DNA of 64,000 bases, from the NCBI RefSeq assembly GCF_041260155.1, contig NC_091929.1:51351389-51415388 (forward strand). Reading direction: 5' to 3'. A model generated the notes under the pieces. That model was not told the origin of the DNA. It ran no database searches and saw nothing but the letters and a program-made list of their open reading frames with translations. A program made the position numbers and the translations under genes. This DNA comes from Ptychodera flava (taxonomy: Eukaryota > Hemichordata > Enteropneusta > Ptychoderidae). Below, in pieces: positions 9,896 to 19,773 of this stretch. Positions within the stretch are counted from its first letter, which is position 1; each line of letters opens with the position of its first letter.

Positions 9896-12033
9896 TCCGT
9901 CCGCATGCGCAATAGACTTCCCTGGTTATGAACAATTTCAAAATCATAACCCTGCACTTTAAGTATCCAACGAGCGATTCTACCTGAAGGTTTCTTAATT
10001 CTGAACAAATACGGGAGATTTGCGTGATCAGTAATAATTTGAAATTTCGTTGAACGCAAGTAAGGGTCGCATTGGGCCAGACCATGTATAACCGTGATAG
10101 CCTCCCTTTCTGTAGTTGTGTATCGCTGTTGCGCTGCACTGAGGGAACGCCCACCATAAACGATAGGTCTCTCTACTCCGTCTTGCTCTTGTGTCAATAC
10201 AAAACCAACGCTATAGGCCGATGCATCTGTGTATAATTTGAAAGGTTCGCCGAAACGTGGAAATCCTAGAACTGGGGCAGTAATAAGGGCTTGTTTAAGA
10301 GTATCAAACGCTTCCTGACACTTATCATTCCAATAAAATTTAACCTCCTTCTTCAACAATTTATAAAGGGGACCAGCAATCTTTGCAAAATCTTTGATAA
10401 AACGATGATAAAAGCCAACACAACCTAAAAATGCACGTAATTCGGAAACATTCCTGGGGACGGGGAAATCTCGAACAGCACTCACCTTTTTCGAATCAAC
10501 AGAAATTCCATCTTTGTCGAGAATATGACCAAGAAATTTCACCTGTTTCTTACCAAAAGAACACTTCTGAGGACAAAGTTTCAATCCAGCCTCACGGAGG
10601 CGAGACAAAACCGCGTCGAGATGTTGTAAGTGTTCTTCAAACGTCCTTGAGAAGACAATCAAATCATCAATATACACCAACACATAATGCCATAACATAT
10701 TCCTGAAAATAAACTGCATAGTACGTTGAAAAGAATTAGCTGAATTTCTCATACCTTGGGGAAGTCGATTAAATTCATACAAACCATCATGACAGACAAA
10801 GGCCGTTTTGTGGGTGTCTCGTTCGTCAATGGCAATTTGCCAAAAACCGGACATCATGTCTAAAGTCGAAAAATACTGGGGATTTTGATCACCGATCATT
10901 TCAAGAGACTCTGTAAGGTTTGGGATAGGAAATACATTCGGTTTAGTAAGAGAATTTACTCGTCTATAATCTAAGCAGAATCGATATTCGTTCGATGATG
11001 ATGATTTCTTAACAAGCACGACTGGGGAAGAGAACTGAGAAGTGCTTGGGGAAATTATACCTTGGGCCAGCAAATTATCAACTTCCTTCTCAATGACCTT
11101 GCGCTTTTCTGGGTCAACTCTATAGGGCGGCATTTTAACAGGTTGAGCCCCCGGGACTAATTCGATTCTATGCTTTATGACATCACAATAACCCAACTTC
11201 TTATCATCACCAACAAATGCTTGTCGATTTTTCCATAATATTTCTTGCAAACTCTTTCTTTGTTGATCACTCAAAAATGAATCACTAAAATCAAACTGAC
11301 TCAGAAATCGTTGATGGGCGGTTTCATTTACTTGCTCATTCACATTCGTACCAACATCAATATCCAAATTATGAACAGTGGCACCCCCGGGAAGAAAACG
11401 GAACGCCCCCAGTTTTGTCCCCTTTCTTATGTATACATCCCTTTCGGTCGTATTAACTAATCTTACCGGAACTTCATTCGTCTTTGTCATCGATAAAACA
11501 CGTGCTGCCACGACTCCCAAATGGCCCAAAGTTTTGGTGTTTTCTGTATGTCCCAGAATTCCATCGGGCATATGACCATTAAATTTACCGGAAATTTCTA
11601 ATTCTGATCGAGGTGGAACAGTGAAGCCCTCGGTAGCCTTGACAACCAAAGCCGAACGAAGCTTTAATCTCTTACTAGCAATATCAATTACAGCTCTATA
11701 CTTTGTAAGAAAATCAACACCAATAATTAACTTTTGTTTCAAATTTTCAACTAAATAAATTGACATGACAACTTTCTTACCATTAATATTAACACGTGCA
11801 TTTACAACTCCCTTAATTGGAATTTGACGATCATCAGCTAATTTGATTGCGTTGAAATTTGACTTGTGAATTCTTTGATTACGCAATTTAGGAATTTCAG
11901 ATAACAAACTCACCGGAGCAACTGTAATGGCAGCACCTGTATCAACAATTGCTGGAACACTCTGATTCATTATATTAACATTGATAACACTAATACCTTG
12001 TACACAACTATCATCAATATTCAAATTACACAC
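9808..12033 (-). CDS. Gypsy protease-RT-RNase H, long intact frame
   Basis: A 741-codon frame. The aspartic protease motif DTGA is at residues 31-34. Reverse transcriptase has its motif A aspartate in FSTLDMMSGFW (D392) and the catalytic YIDD at 454-457, with LPQGMRNS between. RNase H carries YTDAS (D603), TEREA (E643) and TDH (D669). These residues are all present, so this part looks capable of activity. The last 30 or so codons (after VHNQGS) are out of frame compared with the usual Gypsy sequence, and the true frame continues at 9895. Translation would have to reach this frame from gag; the two frames overlap near 12021-12033 and pol is in the -1 register, but I see no canonical slippery heptamer. 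Confidence 0.93.
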   Translation of the reverse strand: MCNLNIDDSCVQGISVINVNIMNQSVPAIVDTGAAITVAPVSLLSEIPKLRNQRIHKSNFNAIKLADDRQIPIKGVVNARVNINGKKVVMSIYLVENLKQKLIIGVDFLTKYRAVIDIASKRLKLRSALVVKATEGFTVPPRSELEISGKFNGHMPDGILGHTENTKTLGHLGVVAARVLSMTKTNEVPVRLVNTTERDVYIRKGTKLGAFRFLPGGATVHNLDIDVGTNVNEQVNETAHQRFLSQFDFSDSFLSDQQRKSLQEILWKNRQAFVGDDKKLGYCDVIKHRIELVPGAQPVKMPPYRVDPEKRKVIEKEVDNLLAQGIISPSTSQFSSPVVLVKKSSSSNEYRFCLDYRRVNSLTKPNVFPIPNLTESLEMIGDQNPQYFSTLDMMSGFWQIAIDERDTHKTAFVCHDGLYEFNRLPQGMRNSANSFQRTMQFIFRNMLWHYVLVYIDDLIVFSRTFEEHLQHLDAVLSRLREAGLKLCPQKCSFGKKQVKFLGHILDKDGISVDSKKVSAVRDFPVPRNVSELRAFLGCVGFYHRFIKDFAKIAGPLYKLLKKEVKFYWNDKCQEAFDTLKQALITAPVLGFPRFGEPFKLYTDASAYSVGFVLTQEQDGVERPIVYGGRSLSAAQQRYTTTEREAITVIHGLAQCDPYLRSTKFQIITDHANLPYLFRIKKPSGRIARWILKVQGYDFEIVHNQGSLLRMRTDCLVGNTRKFVTIVPISAVEISLMMRNRK

Positions 12034-13323
12034 GCTCTTAACATTATCAAATATCCCTTATCTGGCCGTTCACAGGTGCCATCCCCTGATTCTTTCTCCA
12101 AACACCTGCCGGCTTTATTCATTTTTTCTTGGTATCCACACCCCCCTGCCGGACAGTTACGAGCAATATGGCCAGCTTGACCGCAATTATAACAAACTTT
12201 AGCACCTTGCCCAACATTATTATTACTATAATTACCGCTCGGACATGCAGATTTAATGTGCCCAACCCCTCCGCAATTATAACAAACCACATTTTGATTG
12301 ATTTGCCGGTTTTGAAAAGTTTGTTGTCTCCCATTGTTCCTGAATTGCTGACTATTGTTCCGTTGGTACGAGTAAGAGTTCTGTCTCTGGTCATAATTAT
12401 CACTAAAATTAGGACGTACCGTATCTACTTGTACCGGTGCTGGTGAAATCCCGCTTGTCGCTGCAACCTGCGGTACGGCGGCCTTCTTTTCTTCTGCCAG
12501 AGTTTTATTCTGTTCGACCAGCATCATGACGACCTTCGTCAGTTCCGATGTCGAAGAACCATCGTCCTCGGGCAGATCACCACTAACTCGCCGGTCTTGT
12601 GGAATGTGAAAGCCGCCCTGAAGTCCTCGGGGTCCCGTCCAGCGACAAACTTCTTCAGCTTTGGCCGTAGTCCCTGGAGGAAAGCGCTCAAAAGTTCGGC
12701 ATCAGCTCGACCATACCGATCACACTTGTCTTTCAGGCGACCTGCATAACTCTCCACAGATTCGTTCGGCCCCTGGCGAATGCTGCAAATTTCTTCATCA
12801 TTACGCCACCTCGGTGCCTGTCGGGTAAAACGCTCACGAAAAGCGTTTCTAAGGGCCTCCCAATTTCCCAAGATTTCCTCTGGCTGTGAGTTAAACCAAC
12901 GCTCAGCCTCATCAGTCAGTAGCAAACCAAAGACATCACGGATATTGTTTGGCTGTAATTGTCTCAAGTGCACGTACAGTTCAACTTCCTCATCCATTTC
13001 TGAGGGCAGTCGCTCTCTCGCCCAGTGTACCTAGGAGGCATGATATTTGCACTAATAGTCAAATTGTCAACGTGCCTACCTAGAGCATCCATTTCGGCTT
13101 GTCGGGCTTCTTGCCCTCGGTCTCGCAAACCCTGCACCTGTTGAAGTATCTCTCTGATGCGCTGCTGGAGGTTGTCATATCGCTCATCCTGCTGCTGGTT
13201 CAGTGGTACAACTACTAATATTTCTGCTTGTTCTGCCATGTTTGGTTCTTGTTGCCTGATAATTCTACCAGATCTAAGAATCATATATTCGTCCTGCTTC
13301 AGTATACCCGGATTCTCCACCAA
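12021..13323 (-). pseudogene. Gypsy gag in three frames (capsid and two zinc knuckles)
   Basis: The first frame (13323-12964) starts in the primer-binding site and is an N-terminal, glutamine-rich region. The second (12997-12539) carries a retrotransposon gag/capsid core with EAERWFNSQPEE and FRERFTRQAP and the QGPNESVESYAGRL helix. The third (12527-12021) is nucleocapsid-like, rich in N/Q/R, with two CCHC knuckles (CYNCGGVGHIKSAC and CYNCGQAGHIARNC). The shifts between frames (about 13000-13015 and 12585-12600) are single-base changes: translating the neighbouring frame across each junction continues the family-like sequence. Gag is therefore broken in this copy, either by mutation or by assembly indels. 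Confidence 0.88.
13307..13322 (-). other. Gypsy primer-binding site
   Basis: Minus-strand TGGTGGAGAATCCGGG, three to four bases inside the 5' LTR, begins with TGG as expected for pairing to a tRNA 3' CCA end. I could not assign the tRNA with confidence. Confidence 0.6.
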
Positions 13324-13325
13324 AT

Positions 13326-13779
13326 TGTTGCGCTCGTAGTTAGGGGAATTACGAGTTGAGAGGTACCAGTCTGGATCGTAATGCTTTCAGTAACTGAAGC
13401 TGACACACCAAGATGTAGATTTAACACAACCTTGTACTTTATTGCAAGATGGCGACCGTGTCGTTCACTGTCAACGGTCTGATCTCAAGTCTCCGTCTAA
13501 CTCTCTACAAAGTTAAATACATCTTCAAACTTACATAATTACAAAAGTTATCACGTGGTAATTTTCCCACCAGTCTTTGATTGTTTCTTAAGATTAAATA
13601 AGATCACACCATGGAATATCCCATTCTCGATTTGTGTCAATGAAATCTTAACCAATAATTAATTAAACTATCACACTATCTCTTATCTGCTTCTCGTAAG
13701 ATCTGAGTCAATGAACTTCACAGCCTTGGCCACGTGAGGGACGCTTCGAGATAAAATCTCTACAGGGAGGGGCGTTACA
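13326..13779 (-). repeat. Gypsy 5' LTR
   Basis: Partner of 7551-8006. In plus orientation it starts TGTTGCGCTC and ends GCGTTACA. Confidence 0.92.
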
Positions 13780-13965
13780 CTATTGGTATGCATCTGTGTG
13801 TTACTTGACAGAATTATCCAGTTTAGATTTTGATTAAATGAAGGATGAGGAAAAGAACAAGTGTATGTGTCTGAGTTGTGATGCACATTGTTATTGTTAC
13901 TGACTGCAGACATTGAGTGAAAAAAAATAATACAAAAGACGACGATTATTAACGCTACCTTTCAT
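13780..13965 (+). repeat. ancient tandem duplication, copy A (right part)
   Basis: Resumes the copy interrupted by the Gypsy element. GTGTCTGAGT-GTGATGCACATTGTTA-TG-T-CTGA-TGCA and the following ACACTGAGT and ACGA-GATTAT words match 26780-26867 in order. Confidence 0.65.
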
Positions 13966-14469
13966 ACACCAACCTGCAATAAGTATACTGATGTAGAGTT
14001 AAGATATGCAGCAGCAGTAACGAGGCTTTATGATTACTCATTCTACGTTTTTGAAGGATTCTCCTTAAATGAACCCTTATCATGTCAGCATTGAACTGTC
14101 GTTGACATGAAGACCTTATTTTCATACATACGTTATATAACCTCAAAGATTGTCACAATGTATCTTAATGTTGCTGAAGTGCAAATTTTCAAATGATACA
14201 CTCTTTCACTTGTTAAGAAAAATGCAGGCCTGAGAAACATGAATCACGCAAGGTGAAAAGGGTGTTTTTCTCTTCATATTGATTTTTTTCTACATAACTA
14301 TCAAGGTCGCAATGTAACATCAGTTTTGATAAAATGTCCAATAGTAAGCGTTTTCACTCTATAATTGTAGTAACAACTGAACATGAAAAATTGCAGTCTA
14401 CGAGCACAAGTATGTTGGAAATTAGATATGTCTATTACAGATGCAGAACATCATTTTACAAAAGTGCAT
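13966..14469. other. non-coding sequence next to the Gmr1-like element
   Basis: AT-rich with no recognised gene. It ends with GCAT (14466-14469), the left copy of the target duplication of the Gmr1-like element. Confidence 0.45.
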
Positions 14470-15067
14470 TGTTACGTGACAGAATACGAACAAAAGGTGA
14501 ACTGAGCTGTTTCCGTATAAAATGAAATTTATTACGAAAATAAAACTAATTGCTAAGTCAGGGATAGATTACAAACTGTAAAAGTGTACAGACTATTTAT
14601 CTCAGGTGGGACTGCAAAGCTCCAGTCTCAGAGTTGTAGAGTCAGTCGGATGAATGAACAGTCCTTTGGCTTGCAGGCTTGAAGTCGCACAAAGTCCACA
14701 GTATAAATCCAGCATGGCAGTGAAGGTCTTAAAAAGTCTTGAAGTTAATACTGCTGGAGTTTCCGAAGTCGTGAAGTAACAAGCAAGAGAAACGATCCCA
14801 AATGTCTGATTGCAAGCTATGCACGTCCCTATTTATACACATGTGCTTACATAAGGATATATAAGAACAATCTAGAACTTTCATTGACATGCTAATTACT
14901 CTTCTAAAATTATCTCTCTTGCACAACTCAGTAAATTTCCTGAACATTCTAAACATGACTAATTTAATTCAAGGTTGTGAGGTCATTAAGGACAGTGACC
15001 TTAAGAATGTTCCAGACTAATTTAACTCAGGTCATGATGAGTGTGGGGGAAAATGACCTACATAACA
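14470..15067 (-). repeat. Gmr1-like 3' LTR
   Basis: Plus orientation TGTTACGTGACAG to CTACATAACA. It pairs with 25245-25842. Its inner edge abuts CACCCCCTCTTC, a polypurine tract (GAAGAGGGGGTG) on the sense strand. Confidence 0.92.
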
Positions 15068-15233
15068 CACCCCCTCTTCAAAAAAGAAATTTTTTCAAAG
15101 AAAAACAAATTCTTTTACAAATGTGATATTAAAAGTGTGAACAACAATAAACTATAAATACGAGAGAAATGGTCTGCAATTAAATTGTCTCTGCCTTTGA
15201 TATGTGTAATATCAAGATTAAACTCCTGTAACA
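15068..15233 (-). other. polypurine tract and 3' end of the Gmr1-like element
   Basis: 15068-15079 is GAAGAGGGGGTG on the sense strand, directly beside the 3' LTR. The remainder is the decayed end of RNase H and non-coding sequence. Confidence 0.65.
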
Positions 15234-16724
15234 TTAACTCCATCTTAACAATCTCTGATTTTTGCCTTTTAATTTCTGCAGAAAAACAAGAGGGTTGTGA
15301 TCAATATAATCCACTATTGGCTGATTTGAAGAAGTAACATAAACTGCAAAATGCTGTAAAGCTAATATCAAAGATACACACTCTTTTTCAATTGTACAGT
15401 AGTTTCTCTGGGATTTGTTAAATTTGCGTGAAATATAGCAAACAGGTTGATCTATCCCATGACTATCCTCTTGCCATAAAACAGCACCAGCAGCCGTATC
15501 ACTAGGATCTACAGCTAATTTGAATGGCAAAGTGAAATCTTGTGCAGACAACACTGGAGAACTTTGCAGTATGGCTTTAAGTGTATCAATGCCTGTTGGC
15601 ATTGCTCTGACCAAACAAACTTTACTTTCTTTTTAAGTAAGTTAATCAAAGGTCAGTAATTGTGAAGAAATTTGGACAGAATTTTCTGTAGTAACCAGCC
15701 ATACCAAGAAAGCGCATCAGTTGCATTTGCAGTTTGGTATGGGAAAACTTGAAATGGCACTGATTTTGGCATCAACAGGTTTTACCTCACCCTGTCGTAC
15801 AGTATGTCCGAGGTAAGTCACCCTCGCCCAACCAAACTCAGATTTGGCAAGGTTGACAGTAAACATTGCTTTGCTCAGTCTCTCGAAGAACTTCCGCATG
15901 AGCTTGATGTGTTCCTCCCCGGTGTCACTGTACAGGACGACGTCGTTGACGTACACTTCACATCCGTCTAGCCCGGATATGACATCGTTGATCATCCGTT
16001 GGAACGTTGCCGGAGAGTTCTTCATTCAGAATGGCATCACCTTTTACTGAAACAATCCATCTGGTGTAACAAAGGCGGATATTTCACGAGCACGATCCGT
16101 CAGAGGGACTTGCCAAAATCCCTTCAGTAGGTCAAATTTCGTTACATACTTGGCTTTTTCTACTCGGTCGATGCAATCATTAATCCTCGGTATTGGGAAA
16201 GTGTCTGTGATTGTTAAAGTATTCACTTTCCTGTAGTCCGTGCACATACGATAACTGTGATATGATTTTGGCACAAGTAAGCACGGTGAACTCCAGTTGT
16301 TTTTGCTAGGTTCAATAAAGTCATTATCCAGCAGGTATTTGACTTCTTCCTGGAGATATTTTGCTTTCGTTGGATTCAGTCTGTATGGATGTTGTTTTAC
16401 AGGCTTACTGTCCCCAACATATCAACATCGTGATAGATGACCTTTGTCCTCGTTGGAACATCTTGAAACAGGTGTTTATATTCGTGGAGCAGTTCTTTCA
16501 TCTGTTGTTGTTGTTCTGGCTGGAGGTGTGCCAACTCTGTAGACTCCAGATTCGCCAGGATTTCGGAGTTCTGAAGCTTGACCGAGCCCAGCTTTGAATT
16601 TAGAGTATTTTCACTCAAGTCAGATTCAGTGTCACTATCTTCATAATGGCTGGAACTGACTGCACTGACAGGCTGTGTTTTAGTAGGATTATCCCTATCC
16701 AAATATGGCTTAAGCATATTCATG
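15234..16724 (-). pseudogene. Gmr1-like reverse transcriptase and RNase H, decayed
   Basis: Four frame pieces. 16723-16397 is the linker into RT. 16274-16044 has the RT start (RMCTDYRKVN, FDLLKGFWQVPL). 16025-15717 has MKNSPATFQ, the motif-C region and LGH-V. 15614-15234 is RNase H (KLAVDPSDTAAGAVLWQ, CTIEKECVSLILAL, YIDHNPL). The piece at 16044 ends at two in-frame stops (near 16054 and 16036) inside the conserved GLFQ to MKNSP segment. The catalytic motif reads YVND instead of YVDD (codon 15947-15945 is AAC), a change compatible with CpG decay of GAC. This reverse transcriptase is predicted to be inactive. Confidence 0.88.
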
Positions 16725-16728
16725 TGAC

Positions 16729-16732
16729 CATG
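16729..16732. repeat. target duplication CATG (left) of the DNA element
   Basis: CATG, repeated at 17870-17873 on the other side of the inverted-repeat element. Confidence 0.6.
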
Positions 16733-17869
16733 GATGTAAAAAATAGAAGGATACAGGACAGTCCTTTGATCCTTTGTTCAAGTGATAGTTGCTGCCGATT
16801 CCTTATCTCGTAATCCCATAACGGGATTAGCGTGTATTTTATACATAGCGTGCCTTCGGGTTGTCGTTGGTAAACATCGAGTCTTTATATGCATTACCAA
16901 AGACGGCGTAAAAATAGCATCTTTCATGCCAGTAATGTTGTTGTAGCAATACTACGACCTTTTTCTATCTTAACAATGATATGCGGCTCATCGAGGAGGA
17001 AAACAATTGACTACATAGCTCCTGGCTCACTTTCTGTCTCACGTAAACACGGTATAACAAGAACTGCGCATGTGTAATAACCTTTCCCCTTCTGAACACG
17101 GTATAACAAGAACTGCACATGTGTAATAACCTTTCCCCTTCTGAACAATGCCTCAACCTGTGCAGAATGATGACGCGACGCAATGGACTTCGGCGAAAAA
17201 ATCACCAGGGAATTTTCGGCCAGGTACTCAGATCGCCAAACATGACCAGACCGGAAAGTCTTTATATATGACTTTAGTTTTGGCGCAACAGTTCTTTCAG
17301 CAGTGTCTTTGAACGTCTGAAAACATGACTTCAAACGGGCGAACCATGGCATGAACGACGAACGCATTTGCACGCAATCCTGTGGGGATGAACTATCGGC
17401 GTACCGCAAATATAGCCCAACTTTAGAATACGATAACTTTAACGGCCAGGCGAACCAGCACTTAGGACAAACATTTTTTAAGCGTTCATACCTTGAACCT
17501 CCTAATTAAGAAAAAAGCAGACTCCGCGGTTGGATACTTTGTACGTTAGAGTAATTTTACGATCAGGGGACTTTATCCAAGAATAGTCATAACTTGGTCA
17601 AATATGCGTCGATTTTCTCAGTCTTTGGTTTGTTTGAGCTCTGTTCAGTCTGGGCATTCAACACAAGCAATTTCACAAGTTTGAAAGGTTTTTTATGAAT
17701 TTGGCAACAATAATTTGATGTACACGATATTGTGAGTGAAGTGGGTGTGTCTGAGCCGTCCTGATCGCGGCAACCATGCCACAACTTCAAAAACCAGCGT
17801 AGACAAAGAAATAACAATAGGTGTGAAAGGGATTATAGGGCTGTCCTGTATCCTTCTATTTTTTACATC
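16733..17869. mobile_element. non-autonomous inverted-repeat DNA element (1137 bp)
   Basis: Its ends are inverted repeats of about 32 bp. The left is 16733-16764 (GATGTAAAAAATAG, then AAGGATACAGGACAG) and the right is 17838-17869 (reverse complement, one mismatch). CATG flanks both sides. It interrupts the join between integrase and RT of the Gmr1-like element. The inside has no transposase. It holds a GC-richer region with a 49-bp tandem duplication (17047-17095 and 17096-17144, one difference) and a 132-codon minus-strand frame (17409-17011) without recognisable domains. The superfamily is not identified; a 4-bp duplication would fit Ginger, Sola or similar groups, but the terminal bases were not matched to one. 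Confidence 0.8.
17047..17144. repeat. 49-bp tandem duplication
   Basis: Two adjacent 49-bp copies starting ACACGGTATAACAAGAACTG and ending CCTTTCCCCTTCTGA, differing by one base (GCGCATG versus GCACATG). Confidence 0.9.
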
Positions 17870-17896
17870 CATGATATGATATAGCTGTTTTTGTTT

Positions 17897-18967
17897 TCAC
17901 TTGTCATGTGTTTTTATGATATAATTTAAATCACTCAATTTCTTATAAATTAGATATGGCCCAAAGCAACGAGCATGGAGTGGTTTGCCAGGATCCGGAA
18001 GTAGAACAAGAACTTTTTGACCTGGTTCAAACTTCCGTTTTGAAGTGTTTTTATCATATTTGATTTTTATTGACTGCTGAGATGACTCAAGATTTTCTCC
18101 GGCTAATTCACATGCTTTAGAGAGTTTTGTACGAAAATCTGACACATATTGTAAAATATTCAGACAATCATCATCATCCTGATAGGAATTTCTCTTTACG
18201 AGCTTCAGTGGGCCACGGACTGTATGTCCAAATACAAGCTCAAATGGGCTAAAACCAAGAGACTCTTGAATTGACTCTCTAACAGCAAAGAGCAGAAAAT
18301 GAATTCCTTCATCCCACTGCTTCTCTGAGTCAAAATAGTAGGTCCTAATCATGTTTTTCAAAGTTTGATGAAATCGCTCAAGAGCACCCTGACTTTCTGG
18401 GTGATAGGCGGATGACCTATACTGTTTAATGCCTAGCTGATTCATTACTTGTTGAAAAATACCAGACATAAAATTAGAGCCTTCATCAGACTGGACACAT
18501 TTAGGGAGGCCAAATAAAGTAAAAAAATTGACTAAAGCTTTCACTATAGTCCTTGACTTTATGTTTCTCAGTGGTATGGCTTCTGGGAACCGAGTAGATG
18601 TACACATTATTGTCAACATGTACTCATTTCGAGATCTTGTTTTTGGTAGGGGCCCAACACAGTCTATTAGAATCCTACTAAATGGTTCTTGAAATGCAGG
18701 AATTGGCTGTAAAGGGGCCTTTGGAATCGTCTGATTTGGCTTTCCTACCATTTGACATGTGTGACAAGTTTTACAAAAATGTGCTAAATCCTGCCTGAGA
18801 TTAGACCAGTAGAAGTGACTGAGAATTTTATGATAAGTTTTCCTGACTCCTAAATGACCAGCCCAGGGTGTTTCATGGGCCAGGCACAATATTTCAGCAC
18901 GATAGGACTTTGGAACCACAATTTGATGTTTTATAGCCCAATCGTCATCAACCAAAACGGTCTCCAT
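17897..18967 (-). CDS. Gmr1-like integrase
   Basis: A 356-codon frame. The zinc module has H31 (LAHET) and H38 (AGHLG) with C68 and C71 (CKTCHTC). The catalytic triad is D102 (LIDCVGPLPK), D161 (QSDEGSNF) and E197 (GALERF). A C-terminal GPY/F-like segment (CFGPYLIYK) ends the protein. It would cut target DNA and join the cDNA. It lies upstream of RT in the sense direction, which is unusual for Gypsy. The frame is open in this copy, but gag, protease and RT around it are broken. The segment just downstream, on the way to RT, is where the DNA element inserted. Confidence 0.93.
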   Translation of the reverse strand: METVLVDDDWAIKHQIVVPKSYRAEILCLAHETPWAGHLGVRKTYHKILSHFYWSNLRQDLAHFCKTCHTCQMVGKPNQTIPKAPLQPIPAFQEPFSRILIDCVGPLPKTRSRNEYMLTIMCTSTRFPEAIPLRNIKSRTIVKALVNFFTLFGLPKCVQSDEGSNFMSGIFQQVMNQLGIKQYRSSAYHPESQGALERFHQTLKNMIRTYYFDSEKQWDEGIHFLLFAVRESIQESLGFSPFELVFGHTVRGPLKLVKRNSYQDDDDCLNILQYVSDFRTKLSKACELAGENLESSQQSIKIKYDKNTSKRKFEPGQKVLVLLPDPGKPLHARCFGPYLIYKKLSDLNYIIKTHDK

Positions 18968-19338
18968 TTACGCATGAGAATACCAGATTTGTATAATAGG
19001 AAACAGAGCTAACAGAAGTATTATCTTCATCATGTACCCTGTCAAACAAAGACAAGCTATCTGGGTCTTTGTGTTGTTCTGCAATGAGATTTGATCTTGA
19101 AAATGTCTGACCTTGGTCAGCAGAAGTTTTACAAGAAGTTTCAAATCCGCGAGAGATAATGGAATGATTCGTGTCAAACACCTGACTGAGAAAGGTGTCA
19201 CTAAAGCCGATGTCTGTGACATTATTTTTGAGAACAATTTGATTCTCAGAAGTTTTCTTTGACATGGATCGAGTAATGTCACACGATGGGTATAAGCCTG
19301 GAATGTCTTCCTCAATTGGATGTTGATCCTGATCTAAA
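18968..19338 (-). pseudogene. Gmr1-like protease-integrase linker (downstream half)
   Basis: Minus-strand frame containing EEDIPGLYPS and ITRSMSKKTSEN, a linker seen between protease and integrase. It is cut off at 19339 by the BEL/Pao insertion and continues at 23394 on the other side. Several shifts are present near 18970-19020. Confidence 0.65.
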
Positions 19339-19343
19339 CTAGG
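19339..19343. repeat. BEL/Pao target duplication CTAGG (left)
   Basis: CTAGG at 19339-19343 is repeated exactly at 23389-23393, flanking the BEL/Pao element. Confidence 0.88.
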
Positions 19344-19577
19344 TGTGACCACTTGGGGTGAGGTGGTTCGTAGATAGCCAGAGAACAGAACGAACAGATG
19401 CACGTGTTCAGTTGGCAACAGCAAAACTCAACTCCGCTTTATTCCGCCAAAGTCTCAGAACACACTGCCCGTGAAAGAGGGTGTGGTACAATACAAATAT
19501 GGAAAGTCTCTCGGTGATTGACAGCGAAACAATACGCCTATAGGCAGAAGGCAATAAACATACTCTTGTTCTCAACA
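19344..19577 (-). repeat. BEL/Pao 3' LTR
   Basis: Plus orientation TGTGACCACTTG to GTTCTCAACA. The outer end was fixed by aligning to 23155-23388 and by the CTAGG duplication. Confidence 0.88.
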
Positions 19578-19773
19578 TTACTCCGCCCAGCGAAAGTGCT
19601 GCAATTACTGAAGAACTGAATTAAACAGTTACGCGTAGAAGTTTGTTGTATGAGCTGTAACTGCTTGGATCAATAATATTCTTGATATTATCGTAAGTGT
19701 CACACTGACATGTGATGTTTTTAAACGCAGCCGTTGTTTCTTCTGAGTCATGTGTGGTGATGTCAACATATGA

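Larger units (their letters stand above)
7551..13779 (-). mobile_element. Ty3/Gypsy LTR retrotransposon (6.2 kb)
   Basis: Flanking direct repeats (7551-8006 and 13326-13779) are long terminal repeats, about 98 percent identical by eye. The sense strand is minus: gag near 13300-12020, then protease-RT-RNase H, then integrase ending at 8282. A polypurine tract (8022-8007, minus) adjoins the 3' LTR, and a primer-binding site (13322-13307, minus) lies near the 5' LTR. The bases just outside are GTAT on the left and CTAT on the right, so the 4-bp target duplication is imperfect by one base. Gag and pol contain several single-base frame breaks and one in-frame TGA, so this copy cannot make all its proteins. 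Domain order is the ordinary Gypsy order. Confidence 0.95.

Noticed and set aside
12021..12033. Programmed -1 frameshift between Gypsy gag and pol
   Set aside because: The registers fit, but there is no canonical slippery heptamer in the short overlap, and gag is already broken by other single-base changes, so a further indel is equally likely.
7547..13783. A perfect target duplication for the Gypsy element
   Set aside because: GTAT on the left and CTAT on the right differ by one base; I record it as imperfect.
17011..17409. A 132-codon gene inside the DNA element
   Set aside because: It lies on a non-autonomous inverted-repeat element, spans a 49-bp tandem duplication and has no domain.
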